Origin: Mycobacterium senriense
GTDB taxonomy: Bacteria > Actinomycetota > Actinomycetes > Mycobacteriales > Mycobacteriaceae
Assembly: GCF_019668465.1 (NCBI RefSeq)
Contig: NZ_AP024828.1
Coordinates: 1,178,001-1,242,000 of the forward strand
Reading direction: 5' to 3'
Length of the DNA stretch: 64,000 nucleotides
In this document: in pieces, positions 54,507-62,229 of the stretch
Position numbering within the stretch: position 1 is the first letter of the stretch
Layout: each line of letters starts with the position of its first letter
The notes under the pieces: generated by a model
Seen by the model: the letters and a program-made list of their open reading frames with translations, nothing else
What the model was told of the DNA's origin: nothing
Databases searched by the model: none
Translations under genes and position numbers: made by a program

Positions 54507-55652
54507 CCCGCTGACCGTGCGGCCGTCTTGCACCGCTTCCAGCACGCCGCACATCGCGTCGGCGCTTTGCGTCCAGGAGAATTCCCCGCTGCGGGTGTGC
54601 GCCTTGGCGCCGAGTTGCTCGCGCAGCACCGGATCGGCGAGCAGTTCTTCGAGCCGATCCACCAGCTCGGCGTGGCTGTCCACCAGGATCCCGGTCACCT
54701 CGTCGACGATCGAGTCCGACAGGCCGCCCGAGGACCGGTAGCCGATGGTGGGCACCCGGTGCTGGGCGGCCTCGACGACGGCCAGGCCCCAGCCCTCCTT
54801 GCGCGACGGCAGCAGGTGCACCCAGGCCCCTTGCAGGACATGGTGTTTGGTCACGTCGTCGACGTGACCGTGAAACGTCACCGCCGGACTGATGCCGAGC
54901 CGTTGCACCTGCTCGACCAGCCGCTCGCGCCACCAGCCGTCACCGACGATGTCCAGGTGCAGATCCGGTGTCCGCGGCAGCAGCCGCGCGACCGCCTCGA
55001 GGGCGTCCTCGATCTGCTTGTGCGGTACCAGCCGCGACAGCACCACCACCCGCGGCGCGGCCGAGCGCGGGCCCGACAACGACTGCGCCGGCGCCCGGTC
55101 GAGGCCGTTGCGCACCACCGCGATGTGGGCGCCGTCGACGCCCAGGGTGACCAGATCGCGCGCTGACGGCAGCGATACCGTGACGTACTGGTTGTGCCGG
55201 TTCACCCGCGGCGACAGCGTCGACTCGACGAACCAGCCGAGCCGGCCGAGAACCGGCCCGGCCACCGGCCACTGCTCGCGGTGGCAGTGATGCACCAGCA
55301 CCACCACCCGACGGCCGTAGATCAGCCGGGCCAGGAATGGCAGGCCGTTCTGCGTGTCGATGACCACGTCGGGCCGCACTTTTCGCAGCGGCCCGACCCC
55401 GAGCCGGGCCGCGGCCATCGCCAGCAGCGCGAAGACGTACACCGTGTAGCGGCCCCCGGCCCGGGTGATCCGCACGCCGTCGACGACCTCGCGGCGCGCC
55501 GCGCCGGGATAGCGGGCGGTGCGCAGCGTCACGGCGATTCCCGATGCGGCCAGCTGCGCGCCGATGCGCTGCAAATAGGCTTCGCTGCCGCCGCCCTGCG
55601 GGTGCCCGATATCGCGCCAGCACAGCAGCAGCACGGAGCGCAAGGAAGACAT
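54486..55652 (-). CDS. GT4-family glycosyltransferase (Rv0225 orthologue)
   Basis: 388-residue GT-B glycosyltransferase. The acceptor domain begins L-L-L-C-W-R-D-I-G-H-P-Q-G-G-G-S-E near residue 8. The donor domain has V-V-V-L-S-R-L-V-P-H-K near 205 and the E-x7-E nucleotide-sugar motif in P-S-R-K-E-G-W-G-L-A-V-V-E-A near 285. There are no membrane spans, so it acts at the cytoplasmic face. The sugar and acceptor are unknown. Convergent overlap of 21 bp with the upstream membrane protein gene. Confidence 0.87.
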   Translation of the reverse strand: MSSLRSVLLLCWRDIGHPQGGGSEAYLQRIGAQLAASGIAVTLRTARYPGAARREVVDGVRITRAGGRYTVYVFALLAMAAARLGVGPLRKVRPDVVIDTQNGLPFLARLIYGRRVVVLVHHCHREQWPVAGPVLGRLGWFVESTLSPRVNRHNQYVTVSLPSARDLVTLGVDGAHIAVVRNGLDRAPAQSLSGPRSAAPRVVVLSRLVPHKQIEDALEAVARLLPRTPDLHLDIVGDGWWRERLVEQVQRLGISPAVTFHGHVDDVTKHHVLQGAWVHLLPSRKEGWGLAVVEAAQHRVPTIGYRSSGGLSDSIVDEVTGILVDSHAELVDRLEELLADPVLREQLGAKAHTRSGEFSWTQSADAMCGVLEAVQDGRTVSGLVTGRG

Positions 55653-55717
55653 CGGTCGTCAGCCTAACCGGCGATGATGTGCACCGGGCAGCGCTACACA
55701 TCCGTAGGGTGTGGCCG

Positions 55718-56485
55718 GTGGCGGCCACCGAGATCTTCGCGCGCCGGGCGACGCTGGCCCGCTCGGTGCGGCTGCTGTCGGAATTTCGCTACGAGCAGCC
55801 GGATCCGGCCCGCTTCTACGGCGCCCTGGCGGCCGACACCGCGGCCATGGTGAGCGACCTGTGGCGGGCCACCCACGGCGAGCCCCTTTCCGGCCGCACG
55901 CTTCTCGACGTCGGCGGGGGGCCGGGTTACTTCGCGGCGGCCTTCACCGATGCCGGCGTCCACTACGTCGGGGTCGAACCCGACCCCAGCGAGATGCACG
56001 CCGCCGGGCCGGCCGTTGCCGGCGGAGCCGGCACCTTCGTGCGCGCCTCGGGAATGGCGCTGCCGTTCGCCGACGACTGCGTGGACATCTGCCTGTCGTC
56101 CAACGTCGCCGAGCACGTCCCGCGACCCTGGCAACTCGGCGCCGAGATGCTGCGGGTGACCAAGCCGGGCGGGCTGGCCGTGCTGTCCTACACCGTCTGG
56201 CTGGGGCCGTTCGGCGGCCACGAGACGGGCCTGACCCACTACCTCGGCGGTGCCCGCGCCGCGGCCCGCTACGCCCGCAAGCATGGCCATCCGCCCAAAA
56301 ACCACTACGGGTCGTCGTTGTTCGAGGTGTCGGCGGCCGCGGGCCTGAACTGGGCCGAGAACACTGGGGCGCTGGTGGCCGCATTTCCCCGCTACCACCC
56401 GCGATGGGCGTGGTGGCTGACCGGCGTACCGGGGCTGCGCGAGTTCCTGGTGAGCAATCTGGTGCTGGTCCTACAACCCCAATAG
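55718..56485 (+). CDS. SAM-dependent methyltransferase (Rv0224c orthologue)
   Basis: 255-residue class I methyltransferase. Motif I L-L-D-V-G-G-G-P-G-Y-F near residue 65, the acidic V-G-V-E-P-D-P after it, and C-L-S-S-N-V-A-E-H-V near 125 form the SAM-binding core. The GTG at 55718 gives the family's usual N-terminus (A-A-T-E-I-F-A-R-R-A-T-L). Ends one base before a KstR-like box that precedes the aldehyde dehydrogenase gene. Substrate unknown, probably lipid or glycolipid by context. Confidence 0.87.
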   Translation: MAATEIFARRATLARSVRLLSEFRYEQPDPARFYGALAADTAAMVSDLWRATHGEPLSGRTLLDVGGGPGYFAAAFTDAGVHYVGVEPDPSEMHAAGPAVAGGAGTFVRASGMALPFADDCVDICLSSNVAEHVPRPWQLGAEMLRVTKPGGLAVLSYTVWLGPFGGHETGLTHYLGGARAAARYARKHGHPPKNHYGSSLFEVSAAAGLNWAENTGALVAAFPRYHPRWAWWLTGVPGLREFLVSNLVLVLQPQ

Positions 56486-56499
56486 TGAAACGTGTTCTC
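56486..56499. promoter_or_regulatory. KstR-like operator before the aldehyde dehydrogenase gene
   Basis: TGAAACGTGTTCTC fits the KstR consensus T-N2-AAC-N2-GTT-N2-A at all but the last fixed base. It lies in the 44-bp gap before the gene, 31 bp from the start codon. The M. tuberculosis orthologue Rv0223c is, to my knowledge, a KstR regulon member, which supports the call. Confidence 0.65.
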
Positions 56500-56529
56500 G
56501 TTTTGCGTCGGCTTATGTAGGGTGGCGCC

Positions 56530-57999
56530 ATGGGCGACATCAAGACCGAATACGACAAGCTTTTCATCGGCGGCAAGTGGACGGAGCCGTCGACCTCTGA
56601 GGTGATCGAGGTGCGCTGTCCGGCCACCGGCGAGTACTTCGGCAAGGCACCGCTGGCCGCGGCGGCGGACGTCGACGCCGCGGTCGCCGCGGCCCGCGCC
56701 GCGTTCGACAACGGCCCCTGGCCCACGACGCCGCCGAAGGAACGCGCGGCCGTCATCGCCAACGCGGTCAAGCTGATGGAGGAGCGCAAGGAGCTGCTGA
56801 GCGCGCTGCTCGCCGGCGAGACCGGCCAGCCGCCGACCACCATCGAGACGATGCACTGGATGGGCTCGATGGGTGCGATGAACTTCTTCGCCGGCCCGGC
56901 CGTCGACCAGGTCAAGTGGCGCGAGATTCGCAACGGCTCCTACGGCCAGACCATCGTGCACCGCGAGCCGATCGGCGTGGTCGGCGCGATCGTCGCCTGG
57001 AACGTGCCGCTGTTTTTGGCGGTCAACAAGCTGGGCCCGGCGCTGCTGGCCGGCTGCACCGTGGTGCTCAAGCCCGCCGCCGAAACCCCGCTCACCACAA
57101 ACGCTTTGGCGGACATCTTCGCCGAGGCCGGCCTGCCCGAGGGCGTGCTGTCGGTGGTGCCCGGCGGTATCGAGACCGGCCAGGCGCTGACCTCCAACCC
57201 GGACGTCGACCTGTTCACGTTCACCGGCAGCTCCGGCGTCGGCAAGGAGATCGGCCGTCGCGCCGCGGAAATGCTCAAGCCGTGCACGCTGGAGCTCGGC
57301 GGTAAGTCGGCGGCCATCCTCCTCGAGGACGTCGACCTGGCCTCGGCGATCCCGATGCTGGTGTTCTCCGGGATCATGAACACCGGGCAGGCCTGCGTGG
57401 GCCAGACCCGCATCCTGGCGCCCCGCTCGCGGTATGACGAAATCGTCAACGCGGTAAGCGAATTCGTGCAGGCCCTGCCTGTCGGACCGCCGTCGGACCC
57501 GGCCGCTCAGGTCGGCTCGCTGATCTCGGAGAAGCAGCGCGCCCGCGTCGAGGGCTACATCGCCAAGGGCATCGAGGAGGGCGCCCGGCTGGTGTGCGGT
57601 GGCGGCCGTCCCGAGGGCCTGGACAACGGATTCTTCGTCCAACCCACCGTTTTCGCCGACGTCGACAACAAGATGACGATCGCCCAGGAGGAGATCTTCG
57701 GGCCGGTGCTGAGCATCATCCCGTTCGACACCGAGGAGGACGCGATCAAGATCGCCAACGACTCGGCTTACGGGTTGGCCGGCAGCGTGTGGACCACCGA
57801 CATCCCCAAGGGGATCGCGATCTCGGAGAAGATCCGCACCGGCACCTACGCCATCAACTGGTACGCGTTCGACCCGTGCTGCCCGTTCGGCGGCTACAAG
57901 AACTCCGGCATCGGCCGCGAGAACGGGCCGGAGGGCGTCGAGCACTTCACGCAGCAGAAGAGCGTGCTGATGCCGATGGGCTACTCCGTCGAGAGCTGA
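56530..57999 (+). CDS. Aldehyde dehydrogenase (Rv0223c orthologue)
   Basis: 489-residue NAD(P)-dependent aldehyde dehydrogenase. Residues seen: I-V-A-W-N-V-P-L-F near residue 155, the F-T-G-S-S-G-V-G-K cofactor loop near 235, the glutamate in L-E-L-G-G-K-S near 260 and the catalytic cysteine in N-T-G-Q-A-C-V-G near 292. A KstR-like box in front suggests induction by cholesterol-derived ligands, so the aldehyde may come from sterol breakdown. A large hairpin follows the stop by 13 bp. Confidence 0.92.
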   Translation: MGDIKTEYDKLFIGGKWTEPSTSEVIEVRCPATGEYFGKAPLAAAADVDAAVAAARAAFDNGPWPTTPPKERAAVIANAVKLMEERKELLSALLAGETGQPPTTIETMHWMGSMGAMNFFAGPAVDQVKWREIRNGSYGQTIVHREPIGVVGAIVAWNVPLFLAVNKLGPALLAGCTVVLKPAAETPLTTNALADIFAEAGLPEGVLSVVPGGIETGQALTSNPDVDLFTFTGSSGVGKEIGRRAAEMLKPCTLELGGKSAAILLEDVDLASAIPMLVFSGIMNTGQACVGQTRILAPRSRYDEIVNAVSEFVQALPVGPPSDPAAQVGSLISEKQRARVEGYIAKGIEEGARLVCGGGRPEGLDNGFFVQPTVFADVDNKMTIAQEEIFGPVLSIIPFDTEEDAIKIANDSAYGLAGSVWTTDIPKGIAISEKIRTGTYAINWYAFDPCCPFGGYKNSGIGRENGPEGVEHFTQQKSVLMPMGYSVES

Positions 58000-58012
58000 C
58001 TCTCGCGCGCTT

Positions 58013-58068
58013 CGAACGTGCACTCATGGCGAAAATTCCGTCGGTTTTTCGCCATGGGTGCACGTTCG
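58013..58068. terminator. Large inverted repeat / terminator after the aldehyde dehydrogenase gene
   Basis: 23-base arms (58013-58035 and 58046-58068) with one mismatch and a 10-base loop. The left arm opens CGAACGTGCAC and closes with CATGGCGAAAA; the right arm opens TTTTCGCCATG. It starts 14 bp after the stop codon. The stem is strong enough to be a terminator; its sequence resembles a palindrome family scattered between mycobacterial genes. Confidence 0.7.
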
Positions 58069-58316
58069 GCGTTGTGCGGCCGACGGCACGTGAACGGCAG
58101 CGGCGTGCCCGGTCGACAGGCGCGTCCGCGGCGCTAGTAATTATGCAATAGGGCATAATTTTCTGAGCATCTGTACAACCGGGAGCGCGGCCCTCGCCCA
58201 ACCTCCCGCCATTTATGCGGCGTACGTCACACTTCACCTGAGAAATAGATTAATTAACAATTGTCTTATATGGTTCATAGCATAATCAAGGGCCGTACAC
58301 AGGCCGGGAGAACATC
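58069..58316. promoter_or_regulatory. AT-rich promoter region with a 22-bp inverted repeat
   Basis: Noticeably AT-richer than the rest of the window from 58135 on. At 58139-58160 it has perfect 8-base arms AATTATGC and GCATAATT around AATAGG. A further CATAATC copy of the arm end occurs near 58280, and TTAATTAACAATTG near 58250. It precedes the micro-ORF and the TetR gene and probably holds their promoter and operator. No gene is seen in it. Confidence 0.55.
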
Positions 58317-58448
58317 ATGTGGATCATCGAGCTCAACGTCGCCGGCTATCAATTCACCCGCGAGATGCCGGACTTGCGGCGCCGCACCTTCCGCTTCAGC
58401 CCACGCCACATGCACTGGCCGGCGCTGCGGCACTCGCACGCTGCATGA
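58317..58448 (+). CDS. 43-residue micro-ORF upstream of a TetR gene
   Basis: ATG at 58317 with GGGAG six bases upstream, stop TGA at 58446. The protein is basic and aromatic (begins M-W-I-I-E-L-N-V-A-G-Y-Q-F-T-R-E, ends H-M-H-W-P-A-L-R-H-S-H). It has no recognised family, cysteine or signal peptide. The stop overlaps an in-frame ATG of the TetR frame, and the better TetR start lies 24 bp on, so translational coupling or a leader role is possible. Confidence 0.42.
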   Translation: MWIIELNVAGYQFTREMPDLRRRTFRFSPRHMHWPALRHSHAA

Positions 58449-58471
58449 CCCCGGCCACAGGAGGTACGCCA

Positions 58472-59125
58472 GTGCCGACCATCGGTGAGTCAGCGCCGGA
58501 GCACGCCCCAACAAAACGCGGGGGCACCCGAACCAACATGCTGGCCAGCGCCGCCGAGGTGATGCGCGAACGCGGAGCGGCGGGCGTCACCATCGACGCG
58601 GTGCTCGCCCGCAGCGGCGCCCCACGCGGCTCGGTGTACTACCACTTTCCCGACGGACGCAATCAGATCCTGACAGAAGCGTTGCGCTACTCGGGCGACT
58701 CCATCACCGCCATGATCGATGACGCCGCCGGGCGGGGCGCCCGGGTGCTGTTGCAGGAGTTCGTCGCATTCTGGGAGCGGTTGCTCACCGACGGCGGATT
58801 CACCGCCGGCTGTCCGGTCGTGGCGGCGGCGATCGGCTGTTCGGACGGCGACGGCCCCAAACTGTCCACCGAGGCCGGCGCCATCCTGGGCCGCTGGTGC
58901 ACCGCGCTCACCCGGGCTTTCGTCAACGACGGCTTCGACCACGCCGACGCCGCGTCGCTGGCCGTCACGTCGATCGCCGCGCTGGAGGGCGCCATCGTGC
59001 TCTCCCGCTCCACCCGCAACGCGGGCCCGCTACACCAGGTGGGCGAACAGCTCGAATTCCTGATCAAGGCAAAGGAATTCGTGGCCCGCAACAAGATCCC
59101 GGGAAAGCAGGACGCCGCGCAGTGA
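58472..59125 (+). CDS. TetR family regulator
   Basis: 217 residues from a GTG at 58472 preceded by AGGAGG (58459-58464); an ATG at 58445 overlapping the micro-ORF stop is the alternative. HTH near residues 20-65 (N-M-L-A-S-A-A-E-V-M-R-E-R-G, then V-T-I-D-A-V-L-A-R-S-G-A-P-R-G-S-V-Y-Y-H-F). The C-terminal part has C-P-V-V-A-A-A near 115, as in the LmrA/YxaF-type TetR group. It faces the CoA ligase and 98-residue genes convergently. The palindrome at 58139-58160 is its likely operator. Confidence 0.88.
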   Translation: MPTIGESAPEHAPTKRGGTRTNMLASAAEVMRERGAAGVTIDAVLARSGAPRGSVYYHFPDGRNQILTEALRYSGDSITAMIDDAAGRGARVLLQEFVAFWERLLTDGGFTAGCPVVAAAIGCSDGDGPKLSTEAGAILGRWCTALTRAFVNDGFDHADAASLAVTSIAALEGAIVLSRSTRNAGPLHQVGEQLEFLIKAKEFVARNKIPGKQDAAQ

Positions 59126-59130
59126 CCCGA

Positions 59131-59427
59131 TCAGTCGCTGGCCGGTAGCGGCTTGACCTCTTTGAGCTGCAGGGCGGTCTGCCCGATGCTCAGGCTGCCC
59201 GCGCCCGGCTTTGTCACCAGCACCTCGGCACCGGCGTCGTCGACGTAGCGCTTGCCCATGACCGTGCCGTCGGCGAATGCCGGGTCCAGTTCGCCCGACC
59301 GCTCGCCGCCGACCGGCACCATCGGCGCACCGCCACACCGCAGGTCGTCCAGGCTGTCGGCACTTCTGACGACGATCACCTGCGTGTCACAGACCTGGCT
59401 GGCGAGACGAGTTCCGTTCTTGATCAT
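59131..59427 (-). CDS. 98-residue protein of unknown function paired with a CoA ligase
   Basis: ATG at 59427 with AAGGACGG upstream; the gene begins 20 bp after the stop of the CoA ligase on the same strand, so one transcript is likely. The protein has two cysteines (C-D-T-Q-V-I-V-V and L-R-C-G-G-A-P-M) about 18 residues apart, as in small metal-binding knuckles, and a conserved-looking tail L-S-I-G-Q-T-A-L-Q-L-K. No membrane segment. I do not recognise the family; it could be a partner of the ligase. Confidence 0.68.
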   Translation of the reverse strand: MIKNGTRLASQVCDTQVIVVRSADSLDDLRCGGAPMVPVGGERSGELDPAFADGTVMGKRYVDDAGAEVLVTKPGAGSLSIGQTALQLKEVKPLPASD

Positions 59428-59447
59428 TGATTTCCGTCCTTGATCGC

Positions 59448-60965
59448 TTACTGCTGGGCCGTCCGACGCGCAATCGGAGTTAGGGTCTGGATGATCTCCC
59501 GCCGCAAGACCTTGCCGGTAGCGGTGGTGGGCAGCTCGTCGCGAAAGACTACCTCGTCGGGGGTGCGCGAACCGCGCAAACTCTTGCGGACGAACTCCCG
59601 CAATTCTTCGGGGTCGGGCTCCACGCCCGCCGCCGGCACCACGACCGCGACGATCGCCTGCCCCCACTGGGGGTCCTCGACACCGACCACGGCGACGTCA
59701 CGCACGTGGGGATGTTCGACCAGGACCTCTTCCAGCTCGGCGGGCGCGATGTTCTCGCCGCCGCGGATGATGGTGTCGTCGCTGCGCCCGCCGATGAACA
59801 GGTAGCCCTCGTCGTCGAGCATGGCGATGTCCTTGGTGGGGAACCAGCCATTTTCGTCGAGCACCGAACCGATCCCGGTGTAGCGGCCCGACACCTGCTC
59901 GCCCCGCACGAACAGCTCGCCGGTCTCACCCGGTGGCAGCACGTTGCCGGCCTCGTCGCGGATCTGCAGCTCGATGCCGGCCACCGCCTGCCCGACCGAT
60001 CCCAGCCGGCGGGTGACGTCGGCGGTCGACCCCGCCTGCGCCGTGCGATGGTCGTCGGGCGTCAGCACCGCGATCGTCGAGCTGGTCTCGGTCAGGCCGT
60101 AGGCGTTGACGAAGCCCACGTTGGGCAACAGCTCGAGCGCGCGGCGGACCAGCGGCAGCCCCACCTTGGAGCCGCCGTAGGCCAGGTTGCGCAGCGACGG
60201 CAGCTCGATGGGCGGCCCGTCGCCGTTCTCCAGCACGGTGATGATGCGGTCCAGCATGGTCGGCACCACCGTGGCGGTGGTGACGTTCTCGGTGTTGATC
60301 AGCCGAACCCATTCCTGCGCATCGAAATTCGGCAGGTACACCATCTTGCGGCCGGCATACAGGTTCGACAGCGCGGCGCTGACCCCGGCGATGTGGTACG
60401 GCGGCACGCAGATCAGGGCGGCGTCGGTGTCGGAGGCCGCCCCGAATTCGACGGTCCCGGTGACGTAACTGGTCAGGTTGTTGTGCGAGAGTTCGACGGC
60501 CTTGGGCTGCGAGGTGGTGCCCGAGGTGAACAGCACGATCGCGACGGAGTCCGGGTCGGGAAACTCCGCAGCCGGCTCGGCGTCGCGGGCAGCGGCCAGA
60601 AAGTCGTCGGACACCATCACCCGGTCCGAGACATCGCCCACCATCTCGCGGTAGCGGCCGTCGACGATCACCAACGGTTCGGGCAGCCGCTCGATCAACG
60701 CCTGGATCCCCTCGGCGGAGAGCCGGTAATTGATCGGCGTGAAGGCCACCCCGGCGCGCGCGGAGGCGAAGATCAGCACCGGCAGCATCGCGCCGCCGGT
60801 GCCCACATACGCGACGTGCTTGGCGTTCGACCCGGTGATCACGCCCGCGCCGCCGTCGGCAAGATCGCTGAGCTGTTGCGTTGTCAGCCGCAGGTCTCCA
60901 GACACCACCGCGGTGCGCTCGGCGTCGCCCGACGCGGCCATCTCGAGCAGCAGCGAAATGCTCAT
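59448..60965 (-). CDS. Acyl-CoA synthetase (FadD-like)
   Basis: 505-residue class I adenylate-forming ligase. The phosphate loop L-F-T-S-G-T-T-S-Q-P-K is near residue 150, Y-G-L-T-E-T near 290, the K-D-I-A-M-L-D-D-E-G-Y hinge near 378, G-G-R-S-D-D-T-I-I-R-G-G-E-N-I near 393 and the catalytic lysine in T-A-T-G-K-V-L-R-R near 487. It activates a carboxylic acid as acyl-CoA. A KstR-like site lies 19 bp before its start, hinting at a sterol side-chain or ring-derived acid. Operon with the 98-residue gene. Absent at this place in M. tuberculosis. Confidence 0.87.
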   Translation of the reverse strand: MSISLLLEMAASGDAERTAVVSGDLRLTTQQLSDLADGGAGVITGSNAKHVAYVGTGGAMLPVLIFASARAGVAFTPINYRLSAEGIQALIERLPEPLVIVDGRYREMVGDVSDRVMVSDDFLAAARDAEPAAEFPDPDSVAIVLFTSGTTSQPKAVELSHNNLTSYVTGTVEFGAASDTDAALICVPPYHIAGVSAALSNLYAGRKMVYLPNFDAQEWVRLINTENVTTATVVPTMLDRIITVLENGDGPPIELPSLRNLAYGGSKVGLPLVRRALELLPNVGFVNAYGLTETSSTIAVLTPDDHRTAQAGSTADVTRRLGSVGQAVAGIELQIRDEAGNVLPPGETGELFVRGEQVSGRYTGIGSVLDENGWFPTKDIAMLDDEGYLFIGGRSDDTIIRGGENIAPAELEEVLVEHPHVRDVAVVGVEDPQWGQAIVAVVVPAAGVEPDPEELREFVRKSLRGSRTPDEVVFRDELPTTATGKVLRREIIQTLTPIARRTAQQ

Positions 60966-60983
60966 CCTCGATCTTTCTCCGGT

Positions 60984-60997
60984 ATCAACACGTTACA
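60984..60997. promoter_or_regulatory. KstR-like box before the FadD-like gene
   Basis: ATCAACACGTTACA keeps the strong AACACGTT core and differs from T-N2-AAC-N2-GTT-N2-A only at the first base. Located 19-32 bp upstream of the reverse-strand start codon at 60965. Confidence 0.45.
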
Positions 60998-61115
60998 AAG
61001 CTGACCAAAAGTGTCATGCCCGACTGTAGTTTAGATCACGCAACTATCTTGCGGCCCAGCACCGTCAGCCCATCGCATCGCCCGAGCGTGCCGGCGAGGT
61101 TTACCCGCAGCTGGC

Positions 61116-61131
61116 GGTGGGTTAACCCACC
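61116..61131. promoter_or_regulatory. Perfect 16-bp palindrome upstream of the glycerol-facilitator gene
   Basis: GGTGGGTTAACCCACC, with no spacer, 70 bp before the MIP-family start and 150 bp from the divergent FadD-like gene. Probable operator for one of them; the binding protein is unknown. Confidence 0.5.
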
Positions 61132-61201
61132 CCGAAGCTCCGCCCGGGCCGCCGTTGCAGGGCGCCCGACGGCCTAGACCGCCGGCCTAGTTGGGAACCA
61201 C

Positions 61202-62222
61202 GTGGAATCGACATCGACAACCCTTCCAGGACAGACCCGGATCACCGCCTCCGCGATGACCAGACTGCGCGCCGGGCTGCCCGGCGCCATGCTCGCCGAG
61301 TTCTTCGGCACCTTCATCCTGCTGCTGCTCGGACTCGGCACCTGCGCGCTCAACGTCGTCGGGTTACCCGGGTCGGGCCGGCAGACGGTGCCGTTCGGCC
61401 CGGCGAACTGGCTGATCATCGTGTTCGGCTGGGCATTCGCGGTGATGCTCGCGGCCTACGTCGCCGGCGGTATCAGCGGTGCGCACCTGAACCCCGCGGT
61501 GACGCTGGCCTTCGTCGGTGGCGCGAAAGTTCGACTGGCGCAACGTCATTCCGTACTGGATCGCCCAGCTGCTCGGGGCGTTCAGCGCTGCTGCGGCGGT
61601 GTACGCCGTCTACGGCTCGGCCATCGACAACTACAACACGGCCAACCACCTGAGCAGGCCGGAGTCGCAGGACACCTACTCGATCTTCGCGACGTTCCCG
61701 GCCCAGTACTTCCACGGTGGCTACCTGGGACCGCTGGTGGACCAGCTGGTCGGCACCGCCATCCTGGTGGCATTGATCGCCGCGCTGATCGACCACCGCA
61801 ACCAGGCACCGGCGGGCAACATGGCGCCGCTGATCATCGGCTTCGTCGTCGCGGTGATCGGATGCTCGTACGGCACCAACGCCGGCTACGCACTCAACCC
61901 CGCCCGCGACCTGGGTCCGCGCGTATTCACCTACTTCATGGGCTGGGGGAAGCTGGCCTTCTCCGGTGATTACGGCGGGACCACGCAGTATTGGTGGATC
62001 CCGATCGTCGGCCCGCTGGCCGGCGCCGTGATCGGCATCTTCCTCTACGACTTCTTCATCGGCCACGTGCTGGATGCGCGCGCGATCATGCTGCTGACCC
62101 CGGAGCCGGGCCTGGCCCCGCTGCCGACCACCGATGCCGCGTCAAGGGTGGCCGGCCCCGTCACCGCCGAGGACAGCGCGGACGCGGAAAGCCCAGCGGC
62201 AGAAGAGGATCGGGCCGCCTAG
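61202..62222 (+). pseudogene. Glycerol facilitator/aquaporin (MIP family), +1 frameshift
   Basis: The first 104 codons (from GTG 61202) encode three membrane spans and the first pore motif G-A-H-L-N-P-A-V-T-L. Homology then jumps frame: V-A-R-K-F-D-W-R-N-V-I-P-Y-W-I-A-Q-L-L-G onward, with the second pore motif Y-A-L-N-P-A-R-D-L-G-P-R, continues to the stop at 62222. An extra G at 61517-61518 explains it. The aspartate after the second NPAR is the glycerol-facilitator type. If the base is an error, an intact protein of about 340 residues results. Confidence 0.8.
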
Positions 62223-62229
62223 CGGCGTA

